DNA of 64,000 bases from Rhodococcus sp. HNM0563 (GCF_012726195.1 NZ_JAASAF010000008.1:125147-189146), one strand, 5' to 3'. Numbered from the stretch's first letter, positions 17,222 through 25,990 are shown. The notes: a model not told the origin generated them from the sequence alone. Translations and numbers: made by a program.

Positions 17222-18016
17222 TCACCATCCAGGGTAGGCCGGCAGCGTTTCTGGGGGTGTGTCGGATGTGACTATGAAGTACTCGTTTTGGATTGCGTCG
17301 GGAGCGTACTGGTGTCCCCATTGTCGGCATGCCTGGGTGTGGTCGCGTCCGGATGAGCCGTCGATGTTGATGTTCCAGCCGGTGAATACGTCGTAGGTGG
17401 GGGCTTGCCATTGTGGATTCCCGTTTTCGTTGACGGGCGGGGTGGAGGTGGACCCGATCGAAGGTGGCACCGGAGTCACATTGCTCGTTCGCTGAAGAAC
17501 GAATTTGAGGTTCGGGCCCCCGGTGGTAACGGAGCGGCTGTAGTGATCATCGGTGTTTCTCACTGCGACGTTGGATGTTTGGTGGCAGGAGTGTGCGATG
17601 AAGCCGGTCTCGGTGGGTTCGATGCGCATGATGTGGAAGTAGGCGGTACCGAAGTGCTGTGTGTTGAGCGGGGGAAACTCGTCATACTGGTCTTTCGTCT
17701 CTTGGTCGATGGCGCGGGCGAATCCGCGATAGCTGTCGGTGACGGAGTTGGCGAGTGCGATCTCATTGGCTTCGATCGCGGCGCGGGCGAGGGTGGCCTC
17801 GGTGCTGAAGAGATCGATTCCGGGTTCGGCGGACCAGACGATGGTGGAGGTGAGCCGAGTGTCAGGAACGCGGTACGGCCCCGATGTAGAAGGTACTGAG
17901 GTACTGGATGATTCGGATGTAGGCCCCGCGTCGTTGGCTGTGAAGGTGGGGATACACCCGCTCAGCAGTGTTGAAGCAAGCAGGCATGCGAGCAGCGTTG
18001 CAGGTGCGGATCTCAT
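17222..18016 (-). CDS. Lipoprotein of the type VII accessory cluster, unknown function
   Basis: The product is 264 aa. MRSAPATLLACLLASTLLSGC is a lipoprotein signal with lipobox LSGC (C21 or thereabouts), followed by a Ser/Thr-rich linker and a globular domain with several cysteines (HSCHQ, QACRQW). The chosen ATG overlaps the TGA of the upstream gene (ATGA), so translation is coupled; an ATG three codons earlier is possible. I recognise no family. Coupling to a WXG-domain gene suggests that it acts with that protein at the cell surface, perhaps as a partner or protective protein; this is inference only. Confidence 0.72.
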   Translation of the reverse strand: MRSAPATLLACLLASTLLSGCIPTFTANDAGPTSESSSTSVPSTSGPYRVPDTRLTSTIVWSAEPGIDLFSTEATLARAAIEANEIALANSVTDSYRGFARAIDQETKDQYDEFPPLNTQHFGTAYFHIMRIEPTETGFIAHSCHQTSNVAVRNTDDHYSRSVTTGGPNLKFVLQRTSNVTPVPPSIGSTSTPPVNENGNPQWQAPTYDVFTGWNINIDGSSGRDHTQACRQWGHQYAPDAIQNEYFIVTSDTPPETLPAYPGW

Positions 18017-20010
18017 ACGGGCCACCTGCTCATTCGGGTGGGCTCACCGTCTCCGATAAAGACCGACTCGAATGCTCGTTGGTCGTCGTCGCTACCGAAG
18101 ATGTTGTCGTAGTAGGCATTGATTGCCACCGAGTGCTGATCGATGTACTCGTCGACACGTCGAATGCCGGAACGTTCGAAGGCGCCGGGAGTTTCGTCGA
18201 CGATACCTTGCCTGACTCGCTCGATGTTCTGTAGTTCTCCGTTGTCTGTGTGTCCGTCCATGAGTTCCCCATATGTGATCAAGGTGCCGGCACGACTTGC
18301 TTCCGGTGGGAGATCGGTAGCCGGCACCCGGCCCGAGTCGACGAGTTCGGTGAGGATCGTGTACTTGATCTCGTTGTCGGTCATGCGAATCTGGTCAGGA
18401 CCGGCTTCGTACTGACTGATCCGGAAACGGGCTTCCGGCGATCCGGAGAACCGATCGGTCAGGTTGCCGTCGGCATCGATGATGTTGCCCGAAAGCAACG
18501 CTCCAGCGGTGTAGACAGCGCCCGATGCGGCGACACCCCACGGTGGAGGTAGGTAGCTCAAACCGGTTGCAGTGATGGCCTGCCCGGCCCCGAAGTGTCC
18601 GGCACGTGTTGCTGCCCGGTCGGATTTCGCTTCGCCGGAGTCGCTCAACCTGTCGCCGAGTTCAGTCCTGAGACCGCCCTCCACGACAGCGCGGAGCCTT
18701 CCTGAGGTTTCTCCGAGCGTGATCGGGGGCGGATCTACGTCCGAGCGGGCGAACGCGCGGTCGATCTCGTGTGCCGCCGCGAGTGCGTGGCCGCTGATGA
18801 GTGTTCCCGCGTGCGGGTCGCTGTCGAGCAGCGAGAAGATGCGCGTTGTCTCGACCGGGCCGAGACAGTCGAAGCTCTCGTGATAGGCCAGTCTCGGATC
18901 ATCGGTCACCATGTCGATCACGTACGGCGACAATGCGCCCGCGATCGACTGCGTCAGTGCCGGGTTGACCTCTCCGAGAGCGGATCTCCCGTCGCCCACT
19001 CCGGGTATGTCCATCAGCCGTCTGTATGGGTTGGTGTTGTTTGCATCGGTGAAGGCGACGGGGGAGTCGGAACCCGACGATGACAGCATCAGCGCGAGCG
19101 AGTGCGCTGCCTCCCCTGCGCGTTCGGCGCGGACGGTGTCGTCGGGGCCGGTGACTGCTGAGTTTTCGGGGATCCAGCCCACGAGACGGCTCAGTGTCGC
19201 TCCGTCGTCGTTCCACTCGTGCTCGAACAGCGGCATCAACGTTCGGGTGTTGTCGGATGCGGTGAGCAGTTCGTAGGAGGCGTCCTCGTTCCGCAGTCCT
19301 ATGTCCAGGAACTTCTCTGCGACCGGCTCGTACGCATCTCGGTAGAGTCCGCCTGTTCCTGAGGCGATGTCGAGCAAGCGTGAGGCCGCATGGTCGAGCT
19401 CGCTTGCGAATTGCGTGCCGGGAACGACTCCGGGGTTGGCCTCGCCGAGAAGAGCTGCCACGTCGGCGAGCCGTTTGTCCACGTATACGTCGTCGAAGAA
19501 ATCTCCCATGAAGCGTGCATCCTCACCGGGATTACGGATCCGAGACAGGGTGTCGCGCAGTTCATCCGGGACTAGTTCGTAGCTGCCGGTGTTCTGGCCG
19601 TCGCCCACGTTCTCGTTCGAGATCATGAGTAGTCCGTTGGCGAGTGCATCGAGTTGGGACGCGGCATCGTCGTCACCGGATTCCTCGCGACCACGCAGAA
19701 CGTCGGCGACATCGAGGAGGCCGTCCGTGCCTGCCTCCCGGTAGAAGTCGCGCAGGTATGTCAGCACGGCCGTCGGGACATTGTCGACGGTGTCTCCGCG
19801 TGCGAGCGCGTCGAGCTGTGCGGGAGAGAGCTGGGCGGCAACGAGGATGTCAGCGATCCGCTGGTAGTCGGTGAGCGTCAGAGTGCCGTTGCGTGCTGCG
19901 GTGCCATCGCCGGCTGCATCGGATCGGGCAAGGGTTTCGTACCGGGGCGAGAAGGCTCGGGTCGAGGTCGGAATCCCGTCGCACCCTGGAGAACGCATCG
20001 GCGACGGCAA
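18013..20010 (-). CDS. C-terminal part of a frameshifted type VII-associated WXG/TPR-like protein
   Basis: This reading frame (665 codons if begun at the ATG) carries the bulk of a large actinobacterial protein. Meaningful sequence begins about RYETLARSDAAGDG and NGTLTLTDYQRIADILVA, a segment seen in 'TPR-repeat region' proteins of Rhodococcus, Gordonia and mycobacteria. It ends with a helical and a glycine-rich hydrophobic part (YLPPPWGVAASGAVYTAGALL). Its first ~22 codons are the wrong frame of the upstream gene. Deleting one base from the GGGG run at 19944-19947 would join it in frame to the WXG-like domain of 19850-20512, giving one protein of about 830 aa. Function is unknown; an exported or surface protein is likely from the N-terminal domain. 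Confidence 0.68.
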   Translation of the reverse strand: MPSPMRSPGCDGIPTSTRAFSPRYETLARSDAAGDGTAARNGTLTLTDYQRIADILVAAQLSPAQLDALARGDTVDNVPTAVLTYLRDFYREAGTDGLLDVADVLRGREESGDDDAASQLDALANGLLMISNENVGDGQNTGSYELVPDELRDTLSRIRNPGEDARFMGDFFDDVYVDKRLADVAALLGEANPGVVPGTQFASELDHAASRLLDIASGTGGLYRDAYEPVAEKFLDIGLRNEDASYELLTASDNTRTLMPLFEHEWNDDGATLSRLVGWIPENSAVTGPDDTVRAERAGEAAHSLALMLSSSGSDSPVAFTDANNTNPYRRLMDIPGVGDGRSALGEVNPALTQSIAGALSPYVIDMVTDDPRLAYHESFDCLGPVETTRIFSLLDSDPHAGTLISGHALAAAHEIDRAFARSDVDPPPITLGETSGRLRAVVEGGLRTELGDRLSDSGEAKSDRAATRAGHFGAGQAITATGLSYLPPPWGVAASGAVYTAGALLSGNIIDADGNLTDRFSGSPEARFRISQYEAGPDQIRMTDNEIKYTILTELVDSGRVPATDLPPEASRAGTLITYGELMDGHTDNGELQNIERVRQGIVDETPGAFERSGIRRVDEYIDQHSVAINAYYDNIFGSDDDQRAFESVFIGDGEPTRMSRWPV

Positions 20011-20512
20011 CGGTCGCAGCAGTGTCGGCGGTATCGACTGCTACGAGATCTGTGGTGATGATCCTGGTCAGGATGTTCGCGCGTTGGCTCAGTGCCGCCA
20101 TCTGGATGACGATCTGGGATCCGCTCGAGTCCGGCGAGTCCGATACGACAGGTGGCGGCGGTGTCACGGTGCCGTCGTCGGCGACCGAGAATCCGGACCC
20201 GCGTGCGTCTTGGATGTGGGAAACTGCTGTTCCGACCGCATCCTGCAGTCGCCCGGCGTGCGTCGTCAGTTCGGCCGCGGCATCTGCCAGGGCGGTGGCG
20301 AGGGTGCGGCCCGGGTGCAGGACGTCGTAGACGTGGCTGCGCATCGTGTCGCCGGCGCCTTCGGTCCAGAATGTGTAGGAACCGGCCGCGGCGTGACTTG
20401 CGTTTCGGAACTGGCCGTCCAGGGTCGCTGCCGCTTCGGTCCACGCGGTCGCCATGGAATGGAGCGTATTGGGCGACCATGCGAGTACCTGCGAGACGGT
20501 AGGGGTCACCAC
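19850..20512 (-). CDS. N-terminal WXG100-like part of the frameshifted type VII-associated protein
   Basis: The first ~185 residues form long amphipathic helices: VSQVLAWSPNTLHSMATAW, AAGSYTFWTEGAGDTMRSHV (a W-x-G-like turn in TFWTEGAG) and LATALADAAAELTTHAGRL, typical of ESX/WXG100-like or LXG-like targeting domains. After LLAP the frame turns into a basic nonsense tail (VRNPCPIRCSRRWHRS). The GTG start overlaps the TGA of the EspC-like gene. A single-base indel in the GGGG run at 19944-19947 accounts for the break, and the rest of the protein continues in the frame of 18013-20010. It could be a real mutation or a sequence error. Confidence 0.65.
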   Translation of the reverse strand: MVTPTVSQVLAWSPNTLHSMATAWTEAAATLDGQFRNASHAAAGSYTFWTEGAGDTMRSHVYDVLHPGRTLATALADAAAELTTHAGRLQDAVGTAVSHIQDARGSGFSVADDGTVTPPPPVVSDSPDSSGSQIVIQMAALSQRANILTRIITTDLVAVDTADTAATVAVADAFSRVRRDSDLDPSLLAPVRNPCPIRCSRRWHRSTQRHSDAHRLPADR

Positions 20513-20805
20513 AGTGAGGATCCGTCGACCGAAACAAGCTTCGCTGCAGTCTCATCGTCGGTGGCATCGTATGCTTCGGCACTCGCGACCAGCCGGTCGC
20601 GGGTGTCGGCGAGGTGGTGGGCGACCTGCTGGAGTCCGGTGTGAGCCAGCAGAGCGTGCGCCATGACTGCGGTCGCGATCGATGACCCGGGCAGAGCATC
20701 GATTACGGAACTGCACGCGCCGTCGGTACGGACGGCACCTGCCTCTGCGCCTGTGGTGCCCATCGCCGATGCGAACTCCCGCACCAAAGCTGTATCGACG
20801 TACAT
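20506..20805 (-). CDS. EspC/DUF2580-like type VII secretion target protein
   Basis: The product is 99 aa, from the ATG preceded by a G-rich ribosome site (GGGGGG). It is a helical hairpin of the ESX-associated EspC/DUF2580 type: MYVDTALVREFASAMG, LAHTGLQQVAHHLADTRD and a C-terminal helix with DATDDETAAKL. Such proteins are small partners secreted through type VII systems. Its stop codon overlaps the start of the next gene, so the two are translated together, as expected for a substrate pair. No ESX membrane genes are in the window, so the secretion machine must be elsewhere. Confidence 0.75.
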   Translation of the reverse strand: MYVDTALVREFASAMGTTGAEAGAVRTDGACSSVIDALPGSSIATAVMAHALLAHTGLQQVAHHLADTRDRLVASAEAYDATDDETAAKLVSVDGSSLW

Positions 20806-20886
20806 GTATCCCCCCGATGCATCCGGCCCCCGCGGATGATCGGCTACGGTATCCCAGCCATACCGATACGTCGCGAGGGGGGGTCC

Positions 20887-21240
20887 GTGGGTTCTGTTGT
20901 ATCCGGGCGAGGGGCAGGCTCGGACCTCGATCCGCTGTCCGGGCATCTCGACGATCTGGTTTCTGCTCTGACGACTGCGAGCGCTTCTGCGAGCAGTGCG
21001 ACGGTGTCGGTGCGTGTGGGTGCTGATGGGTCGTTGCAGGATCTGCAGATCGACGACCGGGCGCTGCAGGGTGGCGGGGCAATGCTGGCTTCTCACTTGA
21101 TGCAGGTGATCGGGCGTGCGCATGCGGAGTTGGGGGAGCACCGTCGAGCCGCGGAGTCCGCGCTGCGCGCGGATGCGCGGATCGCGGAGGCCATCGCTGC
21201 AGTGGCCGGTGCTGCTGACGCGCCGCGTGCGCCCCGGTGA
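20887..21240 (+). CDS. YbaB/EbfC-family protein, divergent from the type VII accessory genes
   Basis: The product is 117 aa from the GTG preceded by GAGGGGGGG. The pattern ATVSVRVGADGSLQDLQIDD followed by LASHLMQVIGRAHAEL is the YbaB/EbfC fold (small nucleoid-associated proteins); actinobacterial copies often accompany ESX-related genes. It lies 81 bp from the EspC-like start in the opposite direction. The last ~50 codons and the following ~70 bp are repeated in damaged form at 17082-17212. Confidence 0.72.
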   Translation: MGSVVSGRGAGSDLDPLSGHLDDLVSALTTASASASSATVSVRVGADGSLQDLQIDDRALQGGGAMLASHLMQVIGRAHAELGEHRRAAESALRADARIAEAIAAVAGAADAPRAPR

Positions 21241-21318
21241 ACGGTGGTTGCGACGATCCCAGCTTCCCGCTAGCGCGATTGTGCGCGCGCGGATGGCTGG
21301 GAGACTCGCGGGTGCACG

Positions 21319-21942
21319 TCAGAGTCCGGCACCGAGCATCGAGATCACTCCGCGCGCGGTCGCGCGCATCGACCACGCGAATGTCTCACGAGGTGTGAGG
21401 TGCGCGAGCTTCCGTGCGCCGGAGTTGATCGTGCGGAACCCATCGGCCCTCGAGGGGCGCATCGTGTCACGCTCGTCGCGGTGCGAGACCGGGTTGATCT
21501 CGGCGAGTGCGACCGCGTGCTCGGCGACGACGGACAGGGCGATGCTTGCGTTCGCCGGTTCCCAGCTGTAGCGGTCGGCGAATTCTTTCTGGTTGCGGTC
21601 GATCGCACCCAGTGCGCCTTCTGAACTCGGAGTGAGTGCAGTGAGATACCTGCCGATCCCGGGATTCGCGACCACGAAATCACGTAAGGCCAATGCGAGG
21701 TCGACGAGGGCGTCCTCCGGATCGTCGGCGGTGGGCTCGGGGAGTGGGGTTCGCGCGACGATGCCGTCGGCGACGATGCGGTGGAGTCCGTCGAGGTCGC
21801 CGACGTGGCGGTACACCGACATCTCACTTACCCCCAGATCGCTGGCGATCGATCGGATGCTCAACTTGGGCAGCGTGATACGCGCGCCGGCGTCGACGAG
21901 GCGTTCGGGGGTGACGAGCCGAGGCCGCCCAGGTGAGGACAT
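21319..21942 (-). CDS. TetR-family regulator
   Basis: The product is 207 aa from MSSPGRPRLVTPE; the ribosome site GGGAGA lies nine bases upstream of this ATG, whereas an ATG three codons earlier would touch it. The helix-turn-helix is LSIRSIASDLGVSEMSVYRHVGDLDGL, followed by a helical ligand domain with no recognisable effector specificity. It is divergent from the siderophore-interacting protein gene, and the iron box lies between them, so it might be iron-regulated or act on that gene. Confidence 0.82.
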   Translation of the reverse strand: MSSPGRPRLVTPERLVDAGARITLPKLSIRSIASDLGVSEMSVYRHVGDLDGLHRIVADGIVARTPLPEPTADDPEDALVDLALALRDFVVANPGIGRYLTALTPSSEGALGAIDRNQKEFADRYSWEPANASIALSVVAEHAVALAEINPVSHRDERDTMRPSRADGFRTINSGARKLAHLTPRETFAWSMRATARGVISMLGAGL

Positions 21943-21969
21943 GCCGAGCATTCTCCCATGGAATCGTTG

Positions 21970-21988
21970 TAAGGTTAGACTAACTCAC
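21970..21988. promoter_or_regulatory. IdeR/DtxR-like iron box upstream of the siderophore-interacting protein
   Basis: The 19 bases TAAGGTTAGACTAACTCAC match about 15 of 19 positions of the consensus TTAGGTTAGGCTAACCTAA, including the dyad core GGTTAG-N-CTAAC. It lies 41 bp before the downstream ATG, where bound Fe-IdeR would block transcription. Confidence 0.75.
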
Positions 21989-22028
21989 ATTATCTGAATG
22001 GCTCCGTACGACGAAGATCGAGGTTGTT

Positions 22029-22919
22029 ATGCCGGACGAGGTACCGTTCACAGCCGACCGGGTCGCCGACCTGATGGAAGTGCTGCGCACACCCGAACAC
22101 CAGGCCGGGCTCGAGGAGGCGACGTTCACCGTCGTGTCCGTTGTCGATCGCGCGGCCGGACTGATCCGAGTGAGCGGCACGATCTCCGGAACGCATTCAC
22201 TCCAGGACTGGGCGGGCCTCAACATTGCCGTTCGACTGTCACTTCCGGAGCAGTCGGCCGAGTTCGCGGGGATCGACGGAGCACCCGACACCACCGCCCG
22301 TGTCTATACCGTCGCCGACGTGGACATCGAGAGCAGGACGGTCGCGATCGACATCGTCCGTCACGGTGAATCGTCGCCGGCGATGAAGTGGCTCGGTCGG
22401 GTGCGCAGTGGAGATGTCGTACCGCTCGCCGGTCCGCGACCACACCGTGTTCCCGGACTGGGCTCGCCGCGAATCCTGCTGGCCGACTCCTCGGCGCTGC
22501 CCGCGGCGGTCGGCATCCTCACTCGTCTGCCTATCGAGGGTTCTACGGTGCTCGTTGCTGCAGCGCCCGACGACGAGATCGCGCTTGCCGAAAGCGATCT
22601 CGGGGATCGGAGAAACTTCGTCACGGTGCAGCGGGCTGCGCCGGGCGTCGAACGGCCCCTCGCAACCGCGTTCGCCGGGATGGAGGTGCCGACCGGAGCA
22701 TCGGTGTGGGCGGCGGGGGAGCGCGAGGACGTACGAGAGGTGCGCCGCCGCTGTCGGGACGACCTCGTACTGGGTGCCGAGAGCATCCAGGTTTTCGGCT
22801 ACTGGAAGCGCGGAATATCCAACACGCGAATTGATATCGCTCGGCTCGAAGCTGCGCGGTCGTCGATGGAGGCAGGGCGCGCCGTTTTTGCGACCGACGA
22901 CCTCGACATCGAGATCTGA
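22029..22919 (+). CDS. Siderophore-interacting protein (ferric-siderophore reductase, ViuB type)
   Basis: The product is 296 aa. The FAD-binding domain carries ARVYTVADVDIESRTVAIDIVRHG and SSPAMKWLGRVRSGD, the RxYT and family signatures. The NAD(P)-binding lobe follows (ILLADSSALPAAVGIL), and FGYWKRGISNTR near the C-terminus is the invariant GYWRxG motif. Such enzymes release iron in the cytoplasm by reducing ferric siderophores. The IdeR-like box just upstream implies repression by iron. It converges on the binding-protein gene through a shared terminator at 22937-22964. Confidence 0.9.
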   Translation: MPDEVPFTADRVADLMEVLRTPEHQAGLEEATFTVVSVVDRAAGLIRVSGTISGTHSLQDWAGLNIAVRLSLPEQSAEFAGIDGAPDTTARVYTVADVDIESRTVAIDIVRHGESSPAMKWLGRVRSGDVVPLAGPRPHRVPGLGSPRILLADSSALPAAVGILTRLPIEGSTVLVAAAPDDEIALAESDLGDRRNFVTVQRAAPGVERPLATAFAGMEVPTGASVWAAGEREDVREVRRRCRDDLVLGAESIQVFGYWKRGISNTRIDIARLEAARSSMEAGRAVFATDDLDIEI

Positions 22920-22936
22920 CGCGAGCTCGTGAACAT

Positions 22937-22964
22937 CTCCGGGGTGTCTGTACGCACCCCGGAG
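22937..22964. terminator. Stem-loop between the convergent SIP and siderophore-binding genes
   Basis: CTCCGGGGTG (22937-22946) pairs perfectly with CACCCCGGAG (22955-22964) around an 8-base loop. It begins 18 bp after the SIP stop and ends 9 bp before the end of the opposite gene, so it can serve both. There is no T-run, as is common in high-GC actinobacteria. Confidence 0.7.
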
Positions 22965-22973
22965 TGTCACGTG

Positions 22974-23987
22974 TCAGTTGTGCGCGGCAACGTTCGGGGC
23001 GATCTGTCCTTCTATCAATTCGCTGATCGTGTAGTCGATCGACAGTGGCGAGGCATTGCGCAGCGCTGTGAGGGATGCGGCGTCGACGTCGACGTACCGG
23101 CCGTCGGCGACGGCCGGAATCGATGTGAAGACCGGATCGGACAACGCCTGCTGTGACCCACCCACTGCGAAGAAACTCAACAGCAGGATGTCGGCATCGA
23201 GTTGGCGCGCATTCTCGGGAGAGATCGTCGCCGACCCGGAGCCGTCGCCCGTGTCGGGTAAGGAGCTGATGGTGTCGGTGAGGGTCATTCCGAACTCGCC
23301 GAGGATTACGCTGCTGAAATCGTCGGGATCGTTGACGGCCTTGTAGCCGACAGGCGTGGCGATGCCGAGCGTGTATGTCACGCCGTCGAGTTCGGGGTTG
23401 CGCTCGACGGCCTCGTCGATGTGGGTCTGGACGTCGTCGATGAGGGTTTCGGTGGCGTCCTCGCGGCCGAGTGCGCGACCGATCTGGCGGGCCTGGTCCT
23501 GCCACGGGATCGTCAGGTACGTGGCGCTTTCCGGACCGACCACGGGTGCGATCTCGCTCAATTGGTCGTGGTAGGTCTCGAGGTCTGCGAATGTCGTCGC
23601 AACGATGAGGTCGGGCTGCAGCGCTGCGATGGATTCGAGGTCGAGATCGACCACATCGAACCCGGCTCGGGTGGTGTTGACCCGCGTCGGTTCACCTTCG
23701 ATCAGATCGGTCTGCCACGGCACCTGCCCATCGGGGGACAGTGGGAAGGATGCGGTGCCGACGGGTTGTACGCCGAGAGCGAGCACGGTATCTGCCTCCT
23801 GCCAGCCGAGTGCGACGACGCGCTGCGGATCGGCGGGAACCTCGACGGTCCCGAATCGGTCGGTGATGATTCGGGTTTCTTCGTTCGTGGGGGTCTCGGT
23901 GCCGGCGCAAGCGGTGCCGAGTGCAGTCAGTAGGGCGAGTGTCAGAAGTGCGGGTGCTGTGCGTGTGGCACGGCGTGGTGGGCGCAC
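22974..23987 (-). CDS. Iron-siderophore ABC transporter substrate-binding lipoprotein
   Basis: The product is 337 aa from a GTG preceded by AGGAGC. The signal peptide ends in the lipobox GTAC (C27 region). The class III binding-protein fold follows (ITDRFGTVEVPADPQRVVAL, IAALQPDLIVATTF, SEIAPVV), typical of FecB/FepB-like siderophore receptors. It lacks adjacent permease genes here, so it may use the permeases at 37.4-39.5 kb or others. The strong iron box at 24021-24039 sits just upstream. Confidence 0.88.
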   Translation of the reverse strand: MRPPRRATRTAPALLTLALLTALGTACAGTETPTNEETRIITDRFGTVEVPADPQRVVALGWQEADTVLALGVQPVGTASFPLSPDGQVPWQTDLIEGEPTRVNTTRAGFDVVDLDLESIAALQPDLIVATTFADLETYHDQLSEIAPVVGPESATYLTIPWQDQARQIGRALGREDATETLIDDVQTHIDEAVERNPELDGVTYTLGIATPVGYKAVNDPDDFSSVILGEFGMTLTDTISSLPDTGDGSGSATISPENARQLDADILLLSFFAVGGSQQALSDPVFTSIPAVADGRYVDVDAASLTALRNASPLSIDYTISELIEGQIAPNVAAHN

Positions 23988-24020
23988 GTTGTGCTCCTGT
24001 CGAAAGCGGCCGGGTAATAG

Positions 24021-24039
24021 TTAGGTTAGACTAACCCAC
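24021..24039. promoter_or_regulatory. IdeR/DtxR iron box upstream of the siderophore-binding lipoprotein
   Basis: TTAGGTTAGACTAACCCAC matches about 16-17 of 19 consensus positions and is a near-perfect dyad. It lies 34 bp before the GTG of the minus-strand gene, a typical repressing position. Confidence 0.82.
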
Positions 24040-24138
24040 ATAATTAATCTTCGCTCAACCCGATATCGAGGTGCAGTACGTATCGGGACTCCTCGTAGGT
24101 GCGTGCCTGCACGGCGCGACTACGAGTGCGGGCGGAGG

Positions 24139-25164
24139 TTATTCGCGGTCGGGCACCAGGACGGCGGCGCCGCGGACTCGGTCGTCGGCGAGATCGGTCA
24201 ATGCTCGGTCCGCTTCCGACAACCGGTAGCGCACCGTGCTCACCTGGATCCGGTGCTCACCGGCGAAGCGCAGGAAGGTGTGCGCGTCGTCGCGTGTATT
24301 GGCTGTCACCGACCGGATCTCCCGCTCGTAGAACAAGTGCTGCTGGTAATTCAGCGGAGGGACATCGGTCATATGGATGCCGGCGAGGGAGAGGATTCCA
24401 CCACGGTCGAGTGCTTCGAGTGCGGTCGGGATCAGATCTCCGACGGGTGCGAACACGATGGCGGCGTCGAGCGGGACGGGTGGCCTGTCGGCCGAGCCCT
24501 GCACGGATTCTGCGCCGAGTTCCTCGGCGAGCGCGCGGGCGTCGGCGCTCCTGGTCATGACATGAACCGACACTCCGCGGTGCATCGCCACCTGCGCCGC
24601 AATATGGGCGCTACCACCGAAACCGTAGATGCCCAGGCGCCCGCCCTCCGGAACGGCCGCGCGCTCCAATGCGCGGAACCCGATGATGCCGGCGCACAAC
24701 AAGGGCGCGAGTTCGACATCGTCGTAGCCCTCCGGGAGTGGAAGTGCGAACTGTGCAGGGACCGTGACGTATTCGGCGTATCCGCCGTCATCGTCCCACC
24801 CGGTGTATCGCGAATGGGGACAGAGGTTCTCGCGCCCGCGCAGGCAATACCGGCAACGTCCGCAGGTGTACCGGAGCCAGGCGACGCCGACGCGGTCGCC
24901 CGGTGAAAAGCCGCTGACCGCGTCGCCGGTCCGGTGCACGGTACCTACCACCTCGTGCCCGGGAACCACGTGGCGCCGGTGGACGGGCAGGTCGCCTTCC
25001 GAGACATGCAGGTCGGTTCTGCAGACCCCGCAGGCCTGGATCTCGATGAGTAACTCGTCGGGACCCACCGTGGGGATCGGGCCGGGTTCGAAGACGAGCG
25101 GGTGCTCGTGGATCGGTCGCGGGTCTGCTACCCGCCACGCCATCATCGTCCCGTTCGAGTTCAC
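24139..25164 (-). CDS. Zinc-dependent alcohol dehydrogenase (AdhA-like)
   Basis: The product is 341 aa. [17 protein letters not shown] and PGHEVVGTV supply the catalytic zinc ligands (Cys, His, with Glu beside it), and [15 protein letters not shown] the four structural-zinc cysteines. The NAD(P) site is [15 protein letters not shown]. It resembles actinobacterial AdhA and the GroES-like alcohol dehydrogenases that act on simple alcohols. The start is a GTG in a G-rich context; internal ATGs follow at codons 7-8. Confidence 0.86.
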   Translation of the reverse strand: MNSNGTMMAWRVADPRPIHEHPLVFEPGPIPTVGPDELLIEIQACGVCRTDLHVSEGDLPVHRRHVVPGHEVVGTVHRTGDAVSGFSPGDRVGVAWLRYTCGRCRYCLRGRENLCPHSRYTGWDDDGGYAEYVTVPAQFALPLPEGYDDVELAPLLCAGIIGFRALERAAVPEGGRLGIYGFGGSAHIAAQVAMHRGVSVHVMTRSADARALAEELGAESVQGSADRPPVPLDAAIVFAPVGDLIPTALEALDRGGILSLAGIHMTDVPPLNYQQHLFYEREIRSVTANTRDDAHTFLRFAGEHRIQVSTVRYRLSEADRALTDLADDRVRGAAVLVPDRE

Positions 25165-25239
25165 GGCGACCCCCGGTTTTCTCGAGCCTGCCCCACTGTA
25201 GGTCGGATGTCGCGGTTCGCGGTACGGAAATCCTCTGCG

Positions 25240-25935
25240 TCAGGACGCCTCGAATCGCGCTTCGACGTCGGCGCTGAGCGTGATGCGGTCGGGTTCCAGA
25301 GAGTAGCCGGGACCGTTCTCTTCGGACGCCGACGCCGCAGCGGAACGCATCGCTCGCATCATGGGTGCACCTCCTGCACCTGGGCTCGGGCCCGGCTGAA
25401 GACCCAGCATTCCTGGATCGGCAACGGCGAGAGCACGGAAGTCGCTGTAGCCCAAGCTTTTCGTGTAGCCCTTGGCTTTGGCGAGGGCATCGCGGACTGC
25501 GAGGTCGCGGACCTTCGCCATCCGCTTCTCGCGGGTCTTGCGGGTGATCCACCAGTTCAGGTTTGCGATCGCGACGGCCTCGACCTCGGAGGCAGTGTCG
25601 ACGAACGCGCTGACCGCGTCGAACTCGCGGAATGTCACGGTGAGTGACGCCGAGGAGGTGTACCGCCAAGGGCGGGTCTTGCCGTCCTTGCTGTACGGGC
25701 GGTGTCGACTGTGGCGTACCTGATCGAAGGTCCAGCGAGTGACCGGGCTGTTGTTGCGTTCGCGCAGCTCGGTGACGAGGTCGGTCAGGGTGACGATCGC
25801 GGCGGCGACCGGGTCGGCGGCGTGCTCGCGCGTCGTGCCGTCAGCGTGCACCCGGAGCGCGACCGTGCACCGGTTCGGGGCGAACTCGCGTTCGGCATGG
25901 CCGGTGACAGTGACGATGACGGGATGATCGCTCAT
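25240..25935 (-). CDS. SIMPL (DUF541) domain protein
   Basis: The product is 231 aa. It opens VTVTGHAEREFAPNRCTVAL and continues with alternating strands (SASLTVTFREFDAVSAFVD) and the helix AVRDALAKAKGYTKSLGYS, the SIMPL/DUF541 pattern. A glycine- and alanine-rich loop precedes the C-terminal strand DRITLSADVEARF. The family includes periplasmic and stress proteins, but no signal peptide is seen, so this copy is likely cytoplasmic. Function is unknown. It lies 75 bp upstream of the dehydrogenase gene on the same strand. Confidence 0.78.
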   Translation of the reverse strand: MSDHPVIVTVTGHAEREFAPNRCTVALRVHADGTTREHAADPVAAAIVTLTDLVTELRERNNSPVTRWTFDQVRHSRHRPYSKDGKTRPWRYTSSASLTVTFREFDAVSAFVDTASEVEAVAIANLNWWITRKTREKRMAKVRDLAVRDALAKAKGYTKSLGYSDFRALAVADPGMLGLQPGPSPGAGGAPMMRAMRSAAASASEENGPGYSLEPDRITLSADVEARFEAS

Positions 25936-25990
25936 GGACGCGAGTGTGCCAGTCCGAAGCGGGCCGGTGGGGGAACTGCGGGCCTCAAAG

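Noticed and set aside
19944-19947. Programmed frameshifting in the WXG-type gene
   Set aside because: A bare GGGG/CCCC run with no slippery heptamer or clear downstream stem does not support programmed shifting; mutation or read error is simpler.
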